From Streptomyces sp. ACA25 (lineage in GTDB: Bacteria > Actinomycetota > Actinomycetes > Streptomycetales > Streptomycetaceae): 64,000 nucleotides of DNA. Positions within the stretch are counted from its first letter, which is position 1; the number at the start of each line of letters is the position of its first letter. A model generated the notes under the pieces. It saw nothing but the letters and a program-made list of their open reading frames with translations, was not told where the DNA came from and did not search any database. Positions 1-10,600 of this stretch are shown here, one piece after another. Made by a program: the position numbers and the translations under genes. The stretch spans positions 1 through 64,000 of the forward strand of contig NZ_JAQKPV010000008.1 in the NCBI RefSeq assembly GCF_028200735.1. The letters are read 5' to 3'.

Positions 1-1020
1 CGCGTCAGCCAACGCACGACCGACAACCCGCTGCTGGGACGGTCCACTCGGAGCCGTCAGACCATGGGAAGCACCGTCCTGATTGACCGCACTGCCGCGC
101 ACCAGCGCCAGCACCCGGTGGCCGTTGCGGCGCGCGTCCGACAGCCGTTCCAGCACCAGCAGGCCGACGCCCTCGCCGAAGCCGAACCCGTCGGCAGCCT
201 CGGCGAACGCCTTGCAGCGGCCATCGGCGGCCAGCGCACGCTGGCGGCTGTACTCGGTGAACACGGCCGGGGTGGAGAGCACGGTCGCGCCGCCCGCGAG
301 CGCCATCGTGGACTCGCCGGACCGCAGCGACCTCACCGCGAGGTGCAGCGCCACCAGCGACGACGAGCACGCCGTGTCGATTGATACGGCGGGACCCTCC
401 AGGCCGAGGGTGTAGGCGAGTCGGCCGGACAGCACGCTGGGCGAGGTGCCGGTGACGACATAGCCCTCCAGCTCGGTGCCCGACGCACCCGCGATGTCGG
501 AGTAGTCCTCACTGCTGAATCCGACGAACACGCTGGTCGCGCTCCCGCGCAGGCCGTCCGGGTCGATCCCGGCGCGCTCCAGTGCCTCCCACGCGGTCTC
601 CAGTACGAGCCGCTGCTGCGGGTCCATCGCCAGCGCCTCGCGGGGGCTGACCCGGAAGAACCCCGCGTCGAACGCGGTGGCGTCGGTGAGGAAGCCACCC
701 TCACGGGCGTACGACGTGCCCGGCCGGTCCGGGTCCGGGTCGTAGACCGACTCCATGTCCCAGCCACGGTCGGCCGGGAACGCCGAGACCGCGTCGGTCT
801 CGTTCGCGATCAGATCCCACAGGTCCTCGGGCGCGGTGACGCCACCGGGGTAGCGGCAGGCCATGCCGACGATCGCGACGGGCTCCCGGTCGCGGTTCTC
901 GACCTCCCGCAGCTTGCGCCGGGCGGTCTGCAGATCTCCCGTGACCTGCTTGAGATAGCTGAGCAGCTTCGCCTCGTCGGTCTTCGGCGTGCCCCCGGGC
1001 CTGTCGGACTGCTCGGTCAT
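1..1020 (-). CDS. Type I modular PKS, N-terminal part (docking helix and ketosynthase), runs off left edge
   Basis: The first about 340 residues of a modular polyketide synthase; the 3' end lies outside the window. It starts at the ATG at 1020, whose first bases overlap the TGA of the preceding PKS (ATGA), so the two are translationally coupled. Residues 1-45 form a charged helical stretch typical of an N-terminal docking domain that receives the chain from the preceding protein. A ketosynthase follows, opening with [14 protein letters not shown]. The catalytic Cys lies in DTACSSSL at about residue 217. No upstream carrier domain is present, so this is an extension module. Conserved KS residues seen so far are intact. 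By position it would be the second PKS protein of a sanglifehrin-type line; that assignment is inferred. Confidence 0.93.
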   Translation of the reverse strand, partial: MTEQSDRPGGTPKTDEAKLLSYLKQVTGDLQTARRKLREVENRDREPVAIVGMACRYPGGVTAPEDLWDLIANETDAVSAFPADRGWDMESVYDPDPDRPGTSYAREGGFLTDATAFDAGFFRVSPREALAMDPQQRLVLETAWEALERAGIDPDGLRGSATSVFVGFSSEDYSDIAGASGTELEGYVVTGTSPSVLSGRLAYTLGLEGPAVSIDTACSSSLVALHLAVRSLRSGESTMALAGGATVLSTPAVFTEYSRQRALAADGRCKAFAEAADGFGFGEGVGLLVLERLSDARRNGHRVLALVRGSAVNQDGASHGLTAPSGPSQQRVVGRALADA

Positions 1021-4000
1021 GCGATCCCTCGGTCGATCAGGTCGAACAACTCATCTGCGGTGACGGCGTCCAGCGCCGCAGCGTCGGGTCCTTCGCCGGA
1101 CGCGGCAGCGTCCCAACGGGCGGCCAGCTCGCGCAGGTGCGCCGCGACGCGCGTACGGTCGGCGCCGTCGGCGGGCAGCGCCGCGAGCGCTCCCTCCATC
1201 CGGGCCAGGTCGGCGATGAGCCGGTCGGCGGCGGCGCCGTCCGACCCGCTCGGCATGAGGGAGCCGAGGAGGTGGTCGGCGAGCGCCATCGGCGTCGGGT
1301 GGTCGAAGATCAGCGTGGTCGCCAGGCGCAGCCCGGTGGCCGCGCCGAGCCGGTTGCGCAGCTCGACGGCGGTCAGCGAGTCGAAACCCAACTCCTTGAA
1401 CCCGCGCGCGAAGTCCACCGCGCCCGGACCGGCGTATCCGAGCACATCGGCGACGTGACCACGGACGACGTCGAGCAGCGTGTGCGCACGCTCGCTCGCG
1501 GGCAGCGCTGCGATCCGCGCGACCAGAGCGGCACCGTCGTCGACGGGCCGCGCGGCCGAAGCGACCGGCACCGCCGAGGCGCCGGTCAGGCCGCGCAGCA
1601 GACGGGGCGCCGTCCCCGCGCGCAGCGCGGCGAGGTCGAGGCGCGCGGTGACGGTCACGGCGTCCCCGGTTCGGGTGGCCGCGTCGAACAGGGCCAGGCC
1701 CTCGGCCGCCGCCATCGCGGCGATGCCGCCCCGGCCGGCCCGCGCCACGTCGGCGGCGTCGAGGTGCCCGGTCAGGCCGGTGGAGTCCGCCCACAGGCCC
1801 CACGCGAGCGAGGTCGCAGGCAGCCCTTCGGTGCGGCGTCGCTGGGCGAGTGCGTCCAGGAAGGCGTTCGCAGCGGCGTAGTTGGCCTGGGCCGGCGTGC
1901 CGAGGGTGCCCGCCACGGAGGAGAACAGTACGAACGCGGCCAGGCCCCGGTCGCGGGTCGCCTCGTGCAGATGCCATACGGCGTCGGCCTTCGGGCGCAG
2001 TACGGCGGGCAACCGGTCGGCGGTCAGCGCGGTCACCACGCCGTCGTCGAGTGCGCCTGCGGTGTGCACCACTGCGGTCAGCGGGCGCTCGGTGGGCAAG
2101 CCTGCCAGGAGCGCGTCGACGGCGGCCCGATCGGTGACGTCGCACTGAGCGAACCGAGCGGTGGCACCCAACTCGGCCAGCTCCGAGACCAGTTCGGCAG
2201 CACCTGGCGCTTCGGCACCCCGACGACTGGCCAGCAGCAAGTGCCGGGCGCCGTGCTCGGTGACCAGGTGCCGGGCCAGCAGGCCGCCCAGCACGCCCGC
2301 GCCGGTGAGCAGCACCGTGCCGTCGGCGTAGGGGGCGACAGTGAGCACGATCTTGCCGGTGTGCCGTGCCTGCGCCATGAACCGCAGCGCGGCGCGAGCA
2401 TCGGCCAGCGGCCAGGTACGGGTGGGCAAGCCGCTCACTTCGCCCGCTGCGACCTGGGCGACGACCTCGCCCAGCAGGCCCTGGATGCACTCGGGACCCG
2501 CTTCCATCAGATCGAACGCGCGGTAGGTGATGCCGGGCAGGGCCGTGGGGTCACGGCGGTCGGTCTTGCCCAGCTCGATGAACCGGCCGCCCTCGGCGAG
2601 CAAGTCGAGGGAGGCGTCGGTGAACTCGCCCGCCAGCGAGTTGAGCACCACGTCCACAGCCGGGAACCGCTCGGCGAACTCGGTGGTCCGCGACGAGGCG
2701 ATGTGGTCGTCGTCCAGGCCCGCGGCGCGCAGCACACCGTGCTTGGCCGGGCTCGCCGTGCCGAACACCTCCGCGCCGAGCAGGCGGGCGAGCCGGACCG
2801 CAGCCAGACCGACGCCGCCGGTGGCGGCGTGCACGAGCACGCGGTCGCCGGGCCGTACGTCCGCGAGGTCGACCAGTGCGTAGCGGGCGGTGGCGAACGC
2901 CGACGGCAGCGCTGCGGCCTCCACCCACGACCAGCCCTCGGGGACCGGCACGACGAGGCGGCGGTCCACCACGGCCAGCGGTCCGAACCCGCCCGGCACC
3001 ATGCCGAGTACGCGGTCGCCCACGGCCAGGTCGGTCACGTCCGCACCGAGCTCGAGCACGGTACCCGCGGCCTCGGAGCCGATGGCGTCGACCTCGTCCG
3101 GGTACATGTCCAGCGCGCACAGCACGTCGCGGAAGTTCAGGCCCGCCGCGCGGACGGCGATGCGTATCTGGCCGGGTGCGAGCGGAGCGGAGGCGGCAGG
3201 CGCGGCGACGGCCTCGATGCCGTCGATGGTCCCGGGCCGCACCACTTCGACCCGCCACGCGTCCGCACCGGCGGGCGGGCGCAGCGTGTCGTCGGCCACC
3301 CGGGCCAGCCGCGCGACGGACAGTACCCCCTCGCGGAGTGCGGACTGCGGCTCGTCGCCCACGGTGGGCACGGCGCGCAGCGACTCGGCCGCGCCATCGG
3401 TGTCGATGAGCAGGAAGCGGTCGGGGTGCTCGGTCTGGGCGGACCGCACCAGGCCCCATACCGCGGCGGCGGCCGGGTCGGGCGCCTCTCCGGGCCCTAC
3501 CGCGACGGCACCGCGCGTCACCACGGCGAGTCGGGCGGCGGCGAACCGCTCGTCGGCGAGCCACTCCCGCAGCAGGCCCAGCACCTCGGCGGTCACGCGG
3601 TGGGTGTCGGCGACCATGCCGGCACCAGCCACCACCGGCGCGAGCACCAGGTCCGGAACGGATGTGATGCCGGCGAGTGTGCGGTGCAGGGGTGCGTCGA
3701 AGCCCACGGCGTCCGAACCCACCACGGCACAGTGCACGGCGGCGACGGGCTCGGCGGCCACCCACTCCACGCGGAACAGCGAATCCCGCGTGCCCGCGGC
3801 CATCGCGGCGCGCAGCTGGTCGACCGACGCGGGCCGCAGCCGCAGCGCGGTCAGCTCCACGACGGGTATGCCCTCGGTGTCGGTCGCGGTGAGCCGTACC
3901 TCGTCATCGGTGACGCGCTCGGCGCGCACCCGCAGCACACGGGCGGCGCTCGGACGCACCGTCACCCCGGTCCACGAGAACGGCAGCAGCACCGGGGAGT

Positions 4001-7000
4001 TGTCGGGGTCGGCGGCCAGCACTGCTTGGGTGGCGGCGTCGAGCAGCGCCGGGTGCACGGCGAAGTCCGCCGCGTCGACGGTCTCGGGCAGCGCGACCTC
4101 GGCGAATGTCTCGTCTTCGCGGCGCCACAGCGCCCGCAGGCCGCGGAAAGCGGGGCCGTAGCCGAACCCGCGTCCGGCGAACCGGTCGTAGACCCCGTCC
4201 AGCGACACGGGTTGCGCCCCGGAGGGCGGCCACTGCCCTTCGACGGCGCCGGCCGGCTCGGCCGGGGCCAGCAGGCCCGACGCGTGCGGGGTCCAGCCAC
4301 CGTCGGCGAGCGAGTGCACGGTGACCGCGCACCGCCCGGACTCATCGGCACCGCGCACGGTCACTCGCAGGGTGAGCCCGTCGGCGGGAACGCCGATCGG
4401 CGCGGCGAGTGTCAGTTCATCGATCAGGCCACAGCCCACCCGGGCTCCCGCGTGGGCCACCAGCTCCAGCACCGCCGTGCCAGGCACGACGACCGTGCCC
4501 AGCACGGCGTGGTCGGCCAGCCACGGGTGCGCTTCGGGGGTGATGCGGCCGGACAGCACGAGGCCGCCGTCATCGGGCAGTTCGACCTCGGCGCCCGCCA
4601 GCGGGTGTCCGCCCGCGACCAGGCCGACGGCGGCGAGGTCACCCGCGCCCGCCGCCCCGGGAGCGAGCCAGTAGCGCTCCCGTTGGAATGCGTACGTGGG
4701 CAGCTCGACCGGCCGCGCGCCGGCCGCGTCGAACACCGGCCGCCAGTCGACCGGCACACCTGCGGCGGCCACCTCGGCCAGTGACGTGATGAACCGCTGC
4801 TGGTCGCTCTCGTCCCGGCGCAGGGTCGCGGCGACACGCAGCTCCAGGCCCTCGGCCTCGGCGGTCTGCTGCATGGCGACGGTCAGCACGGGGTGCGGGC
4901 TCACCTCAACGAACCCGCGGTGGCCCTCGGACAGCAGACCCCGTACGGCGTCGGCGAAGCGCACCGGCTCGCGCAGGTTGCGGTACCAGTAGCGGGCGTC
5001 CAGCTCGCTCCCCTCGACCCAGTCAGCGGTCACCGTGGAGTACAGCGGAACCTCGCTGTCGCCGGCCCTGATGCCCTTCAGCTCGGCGAGCAGCCGCTCG
5101 CGGACCGCTTCCACCTGCGGGGAGTGCGACGCGTAGTCGGCGGCGACGCGGCCCGCGCGCAGGCCCTCGTCGTCGCACAGGTCGAGCAGTTCCTCCAGTG
5201 CTTCGCGGTCGCCCGCGACCACCAGCGACCGCGGGCTGTTGACCGCGGCCACACCGAGCTGTCCGGGCCAGCGCTCCAGCATCTTCTCGACGTCGGCCGC
5301 GGGCGCGGACACGAAGCCCATGCCGCAGCGGCCCGGAAGGCCGACCACGGCTTTCGCGCGCAGTGCGACGATCTTCGCCGCGTCCTCCAGGGTCAGCGCG
5401 CCCGCGACACAGGCGGCCGCGATCTCGCCCTGCGAGTGGCCGACCACGGCCGACGGCACCACGCCGTGCGCGCGCCAAACCGCGGACAGCGACACCATCA
5501 GCGCGAACAGCACCGGCTGCACCACGTCCACGCGGCTCAGCGGCGGCGCGCCCTCGGCGCCGCGCAGCACATCGATGACCGACCAGTCCAGGTACGGGGC
5601 CAGGGCGCGTTCACACTCGGCCATCCGCTCGGCGAACACCGGCTGGGTGTCCAGCAGTTCGACGCCCATGCCGAGCCACTGGCCGCCCTGCCCCGCGAAC
5701 ACGAACACCACGCGGCCGTCGGCCCCTGCGCTTCCGCGCACGACGGCCGGGTCGGCGCCGCCCACGGCGAGCACGTCGAGGCCGGCCAGCAATGCGGTAC
5801 GGTCCCGGCCCACCACGGCCGCCCGGTGGTCGAACGCCGTGCGGTGGGCTGCCAGCGTCAGCCCCACGTCGGCGGGCGACAGCGCGGAGTCTGCGGCGGC
5901 GAAGGTACGCAGCTGGGCGGCCTGGGCGCGCAGCGCGGCCTCGGTGCGCGCGGACAGCAGCCACGGCACCGGAACTGCCGCGGTCCGCCTCGACTCGTCC
6001 TCGGCCTGGGGGGCTTCGACCGGCGGGACGTCGACCGCGGGCGCTTCCTGGACGATCACGTGGGCGTTGGTGCCGCTCACGCCGAACGACGACACACCCG
6101 CCCGACGCGGCCGGTCGGTACGCGGCCACTCCCTGGCCTCGGTCAGCAGCTCCACCGCGCCGGACACCCAGTCCACGTGCGGCGAGGGCGCGTCCACGTG
6201 CAGGGTCTTCGGCAACAGCCCGTGCCGCAGCGCCAGCACCATCTTCATGACGCCGCCGACTCCCGCCGCGGCCTGCGTGTGGCCGAGGTTGGACTTCAGC
6301 GAGCCCAGCCACAGCGGCCGGTCGCGGTCCTGTCCGTACGAGGCCAGCAGCGCCTGTGCCTCGATCGGGTCGCCCAGTTTGGTGCCGGTGCCGTGGCCCT
6401 CGACCGCGTCCACATCAGTGGGCCGCAGACCCGCGTCGGCCAGCGCCTGCCACACCACGCGCTGCTGGGCAGCGCCGCTCGGCGCGGTAAGGCCGTTGGA
6501 TGCGCCGTCCTGGTTGGTCGCGGTGCCGGGCAGCAGCGCCAGTACCTCGTGTCCGTTGCGCCGCGCGTCGGAGAGGCGTTCGAGCAGCAGCACGCCGACG
6601 CCCTCGGACCAGCCCAGGCCCTCGGCTGCCTTGGCGTAGGAGCGGCTGCGGCCGTCGGGGGAGAGGCCGCCCTGCTTGGTGAAGTCGATGAACAGTTCCG
6701 GCGTCGGCATCACGGTCACGCCGCCCGCGAGGGCCATCGTGGACTCCCCCGAGCGCAGCGACCGTACCGCCTGGTGGATGGCGACCAGCGAGGAGGAGCA
6801 CGCAGTGTCCACCGTGACCGCCGGCCCTTCCAGGCCCAGCACATAGGCGATCCGCCCGGACAGGACGCTGGACAGGCGACCGGTCAGCGCGTGGCCGTCG
6901 CTGCCCTCGGGGACGCCCGCGAGCAGCGATGAGTACGACTGGGCGTTGGCGCCGACGAAGACGCCGACCTTGCCGCCGCGCCACGAGCCGGGCTCGACGC

Positions 7001-7685
7001 CCGCACGCTCCAGCGCTTCCCACGAGGTCTCGAGCAGCAAGCGCTGCTGCGGGTCCATCAGCTGCGCCTCACGCGGGCTGATACCGAAGAACCCCGCGTC
7101 GAACAGGGCCACGTCGTCGAGGAATCCACCGTGCCGGGTGCAGCTGGCCGCCGGCCCCGCCTGGTCGGCGAGCGCGGCGAGGTCCCAACCGCGGTCCTCG
7201 GGGAACGCCGAGATCGCGTCGCGCTCCTCGGCGATGACCCGCCACAGTTCATCGGGCGTGGTCACCCCGCCCGGGTAGCGGCAGCCCATGCCGACCACCG
7301 CGATCGGATCGTCGTCGTCCGCGCGCCTCAGGGGCTCCTCGTCGTCGGCCACGGCGACGTGCTTCCCGTCGGCCGCGTCGACCAGCAGATCCGCCAGAGC
7401 CCGCGCGGTCGGGTAGTCGTAGATGGCCGTCGTCGGCAGCTTGACGCCGGTGATCCGGCTGAGCCGCAGCAGCAGTTGTACGGCGGTCAGTGAGCGCAGT
7501 CCCAGCTCGCGGATGGCGCGGTCGGGTTGTACGTCGGCGGCGGTGCCGAGGTCGAGCACCTCGGCGACCTGATCCAGTACGAGGTCCAGGACGAGTCTGC
7601 GGCGTTCGGGCTCGGGCAGGCCGCCGAGGCGGTGCGCGAGAACCGGCGACTGACCGGTCGGCGAGGTGTCCAGCGGCTCAGGCAT
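1017..7685 (-). CDS. sfaE: Type I PKS: ACP-KS-AT-DH-ER-KR-ACP with C-terminal docking domain
   Basis: About 2222 residues. I chose the ATG at 7685 (MPEPLDT): a GGAGGGG Shine-Dalgarno precedes it, and it overlaps the NRPS stop by 8 bases. Domains: carrier (about 30-105), KS (125-545; Cys near 295 in [13 protein letters not shown] and NLGHT present), AT (650-940; GHSQGE plus YASH, the methylmalonyl-CoA signature), DH (1020-1300; [10 protein letters not shown] and DAATQ), ER (1475-1780; [10 protein letters not shown]), KR (1790-2000; LDD motif, Ser and Tyr present), ACP (2070-2140; GFDSL), then a helical docking tail. The module should add methylmalonate and reduce it fully. Two oddities: the first carrier has Arg before its Ser (GLRSL), and the KR glycine loop is one residue short. 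The carrier-first layout suggests a starter unit loaded in trans. The sfa name is by analogy only. Confidence 0.93.
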   Translation of the reverse strand: MPEPLDTSPTGQSPVLAHRLGGLPEPERRRLVLDLVLDQVAEVLDLGTAADVQPDRAIRELGLRSLTAVQLLLRLSRITGVKLPTTAIYDYPTARALADLLVDAADGKHVAVADDEEPLRRADDDDPIAVVGMGCRYPGGVTTPDELWRVIAEERDAISAFPEDRGWDLAALADQAGPAASCTRHGGFLDDVALFDAGFFGISPREAQLMDPQQRLLLETSWEALERAGVEPGSWRGGKVGVFVGANAQSYSSLLAGVPEGSDGHALTGRLSSVLSGRIAYVLGLEGPAVTVDTACSSSLVAIHQAVRSLRSGESTMALAGGVTVMPTPELFIDFTKQGGLSPDGRSRSYAKAAEGLGWSEGVGVLLLERLSDARRNGHEVLALLPGTATNQDGASNGLTAPSGAAQQRVVWQALADAGLRPTDVDAVEGHGTGTKLGDPIEAQALLASYGQDRDRPLWLGSLKSNLGHTQAAAGVGGVMKMVLALRHGLLPKTLHVDAPSPHVDWVSGAVELLTEAREWPRTDRPRRAGVSSFGVSGTNAHVIVQEAPAVDVPPVEAPQAEDESRRTAAVPVPWLLSARTEAALRAQAAQLRTFAAADSALSPADVGLTLAAHRTAFDHRAAVVGRDRTALLAGLDVLAVGGADPAVVRGSAGADGRVVFVFAGQGGQWLGMGVELLDTQPVFAERMAECERALAPYLDWSVIDVLRGAEGAPPLSRVDVVQPVLFALMVSLSAVWRAHGVVPSAVVGHSQGEIAAACVAGALTLEDAAKIVALRAKAVVGLPGRCGMGFVSAPAADVEKMLERWPGQLGVAAVNSPRSLVVAGDREALEELLDLCDDEGLRAGRVAADYASHSPQVEAVRERLLAELKGIRAGDSEVPLYSTVTADWVEGSELDARYWYRNLREPVRFADAVRGLLSEGHRGFVEVSPHPVLTVAMQQTAEAEGLELRVAATLRRDESDQQRFITSLAEVAAAGVPVDWRPVFDAAGARPVELPTYAFQRERYWLAPGAAGAGDLAAVGLVAGGHPLAGAEVELPDDGGLVLSGRITPEAHPWLADHAVLGTVVVPGTAVLELVAHAGARVGCGLIDELTLAAPIGVPADGLTLRVTVRGADESGRCAVTVHSLADGGWTPHASGLLAPAEPAGAVEGQWPPSGAQPVSLDGVYDRFAGRGFGYGPAFRGLRALWRREDETFAEVALPETVDAADFAVHPALLDAATQAVLAADPDNSPVLLPFSWTGVTVRPSAARVLRVRAERVTDDEVRLTATDTEGIPVVELTALRLRPASVDQLRAAMAAGTRDSLFRVEWVAAEPVAAVHCAVVGSDAVGFDAPLHRTLAGITSVPDLVLAPVVAGAGMVADTHRVTAEVLGLLREWLADERFAAARLAVVTRGAVAVGPGEAPDPAAAAVWGLVRSAQTEHPDRFLLIDTDGAAESLRAVPTVGDEPQSALREGVLSVARLARVADDTLRPPAGADAWRVEVVRPGTIDGIEAVAAPAASAPLAPGQIRIAVRAAGLNFRDVLCALDMYPDEVDAIGSEAAGTVLELGADVTDLAVGDRVLGMVPGGFGPLAVVDRRLVVPVPEGWSWVEAAALPSAFATARYALVDLADVRPGDRVLVHAATGGVGLAAVRLARLLGAEVFGTASPAKHGVLRAAGLDDDHIASSRTTEFAERFPAVDVVLNSLAGEFTDASLDLLAEGGRFIELGKTDRRDPTALPGITYRAFDLMEAGPECIQGLLGEVVAQVAAGEVSGLPTRTWPLADARAALRFMAQARHTGKIVLTVAPYADGTVLLTGAGVLGGLLARHLVTEHGARHLLLASRRGAEAPGAAELVSELAELGATARFAQCDVTDRAAVDALLAGLPTERPLTAVVHTAGALDDGVVTALTADRLPAVLRPKADAVWHLHEATRDRGLAAFVLFSSVAGTLGTPAQANYAAANAFLDALAQRRRTEGLPATSLAWGLWADSTGLTGHLDAADVARAGRGGIAAMAAAEGLALFDAATRTGDAVTVTARLDLAALRAGTAPRLLRGLTGASAVPVASAARPVDDGAALVARIAALPASERAHTLLDVVRGHVADVLGYAGPGAVDFARGFKELGFDSLTAVELRNRLGAATGLRLATTLIFDHPTPMALADHLLGSLMPSGSDGAAADRLIADLARMEGALAALPADGADRTRVAAHLRELAARWDAAASGEGPDAAALDAVTADELFDLIDRGIA

Positions 7686-10600
7686 GGGTGGTCCCCTCCA
7701 GCGGGTCCGACATCGGCAGAGCAGAGACGGGCAGGCCGGGATCGGCGAGCGCGGCGGACAGCAGAGTGGCCGTGTCCGCCAGCAGGACGTCGACCGTGGT
7801 CTGGTCGTGCACGGCGGCACGGTGCACGACGTGCCCGGTGAGGCCGCCGTCGGGGTCCTCGACCAGGTGTACTTCGAGGTTCCAGCGGGCGTACACGCGC
7901 TCGCCGGCGAACGGCTCGACGCGCACGCCGGGCAGTCGCAGTTCGCCCAGCTCCACGTTGACGAGCTGGAACACCACGTCCACCAGCGGTTCGCCCGGGT
8001 CGAGGCCCAGGCCTTCGGCGACCCGCTCCCACGGCAGTGCCTGATGGGCGTAGGCGTCGACCGCGGTCGTGTGCACCCTGCCCAGCAGGTCGGCGAACGA
8101 GGGGTCGCCGTCGAAGCCGACGCGGAGCGGTACGAAGTTGGCGAAGAACCCGACCATGCCCTCCACCTCCGCGCGGGTGCGGCCCGCCACGGGCGAGCCC
8201 ACGGCGAGGTCGTGCGAGCCCGTGGCCCGGGCCAGCGTCGCGGTGAAAGCGGCGAGCAGCGTCATGTAGAGCGTGGCCCCGTGCGCGGCGCCGACCTGCC
8301 GGGCGGCGTCAACCAGTTCGGCGGGCAGTCGCCACTCGGTCAGCACGCCCGCGTTGTCGCCGGCCACCCGGGCCCGGGCGCCGGGCAGCACCAGGGGTTG
8401 CAGCCCACGCAGCCGGTCGCGCCAGTGGTCGAGTTGCTCGTCGAGTACGGCGCCGGTCAGCCAGGACCGCTGCCAGACTGCGAAGTCGCCGTACTGCAGT
8501 GGTAGTTCGGGCAGGCGCGGCGCGCGCCCCTCGCTCAGCGCCGCGTACACCTGGGACATCTCCGACCACAGCACGCCCTGCGACCACCCATCGGTGGCGA
8601 TGTGATGCACCATCAGCAACAGCACATGGTCGTCGGGGGCGATCCGCAGCAGCGTCGGCCGCAGCACCGGTCCACGGACCAGGTCGAACGGCCGGGCGGC
8701 TTCGACGCCCGCGGCGGCGCGGGCGGCGGCCTCGTCCGGCACGTCCACCGGAAGCAGTTCGATCTCGGCGGGGGGCAGCACGACCGTCGCGGGCTCGTCG
8801 CCCGGCACGAACACCGTGCGCAGCACCTCGTGCCTGCGTACGACCTCGGTCAAAGCCCTGCCGAGCAGATCGATGTCCAGATTCCCGCCGAGCCGCAGGG
8901 CCAGCGGGATCGTCCAGACCGCGTCGTCGGGGTCCGCCTCGTGCAGTTGCCACAGCTGGCGCTGGGTCAGCGAGAGCGGCAGCGGCCGGTCCTTCTCCAC
9001 CGGCACCAGCGGCGGCACCGCCGAGCGCGGTGCGGCGGCCACGACCTCGGCGAGCGCGCGCGGAGTGCGGTGGTGGAACAGCTCGCGCAGGGACACCTCG
9101 ACACCCAGCACTTCACGGATGCGCGCGACCGTGCGGGCCGCGACCAGGGAGTGCCCGCCGAGGGCGAAGAAGTCGTCGTCGACGCCGATCCGCTCGGCCT
9201 CCAGGACCTCGCGGAAGATGCCGCACAGCGCCTCTTCCTCGCGGCTGCCGGCTACGGCGAAGCCCACGTCGAGCGTGGTGCGCAGGTCGGGCGACGGCAG
9301 TGCGCCGCGGTCGACCTTGCCGGTGGTGGTCAGCGGGAAGGCGTCGAGCACGACGAACGCCGACGGCACCATGTAGTCCGGCACGGCCTCGGCCAGGTGC
9401 GCACGCAACCGCGCCGGAAGGTTGCCGTCCGCTCCGGGCGCGGCCACGACGTAGCCGACGAGCCGCTTGACGCCCGGGGTGTCCTCGCGGGCGACAACGA
9501 CGGCGCGCGTCACCTCGGGGTGGCGCAGCAGTACGGCCTCGACCTCGCCCAGCTCCACCCGGAACCCCCGGACCTTGACCTGGTGGTCGAGCCTGCCGAG
9601 GAATTCCAGGCTGCCGTCCGGCCGCCATCGTCCCAGGTCGCCCGTGCGATAGAGGCGGGATCCCGGCGGACCGAACGGGTCCGGCACGAACTTCCCCGCG
9701 GTGAGTTCCGGCTTGCCGATGTAGCCGCGAGCGAGGCCAGGACCCGCGAAGCACAGCTCGCCCGCCACGCCCACCGGCACGGGCCGCAACTCGCGGTCGA
9801 GCACATACGCGCGGGAGTTGTCGACCGGCCACCCGAGGTGCGCGGTGCCGGGCCAGTCGGCGACGTCGGCGGGCAGGGTGAAAGCGGTGACGACCTGGAT
9901 CTCGGTCGAGCCGTAGTGGTTGTGGATGCGCAGCCACGGCCGGGCGGCGCAGAACTCCCGCAGTACGGCGTCGAGCGACAGCGGCTCGCCGGCCTGGGAC
10001 ATGTGGCGCAGCGAAGTCAGCCGCGCGCGGCCCGCGTTGGCCTCCTCGGCCAGCGCGCGGATCATCAGGTTCGGTACGAAGGCCTGCTCGATGGCCCGCT
10101 CGTCCAGCCAGCGGGCGAAGCGAGCCGGGTCGCGGCGCACCTCGTCGGCCGGGATGACCAGCGTCTCGCCGTAGAGCAGCGCGGAGAGCACCTCCTGCAC
10201 CGACACGTCGAAGGTGAGGGCGGTGAACTGCGCGGTGCGCGTGCCGGGGCCGCCGGGGACGGCCTTCTTCTGCCAGGCCAGCATGTTGACCACGCACCGC
10301 GCGGGCATGGCGATGCCCTTGGGGGTGCCGGTGGAGCCGGAGGTGTAGACGACGTATGCCAGGGAGTCCGGGCCGGGCCCGTCCGCCTCGGCGGCGGGCA
10401 CGGCAGGGTCGCCGTCCGGCAGGGCGTCCAGCAGTACGAGTGCGGTGTCGTCGGCGAACACACCCGCGTGGGCCCGCTCGGTGACGGCCACGGTCATCCC
10501 CGTGTCGTCCACGATGAGCCGGACTCGCTCACGGGGGTGGGTCGGGTCGATCGGCACGTACGCCGCGCCCGCCTTGAGGACGCCGACCAGGCCCACGATC

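Noticed and set aside
1..1020. Loading KSQ domain
   Set aside because: The catalytic Cys is present in DTACSSSL, so it is an extending ketosynthase.
1137..6932. Very long open frames on the plus strand opposite the PKS genes
   Set aside because: They are the antisense of the PKS in GC-rich DNA, with Arg/Gly/His-rich products and no domain. The minus strand shows complete catalytic motifs.
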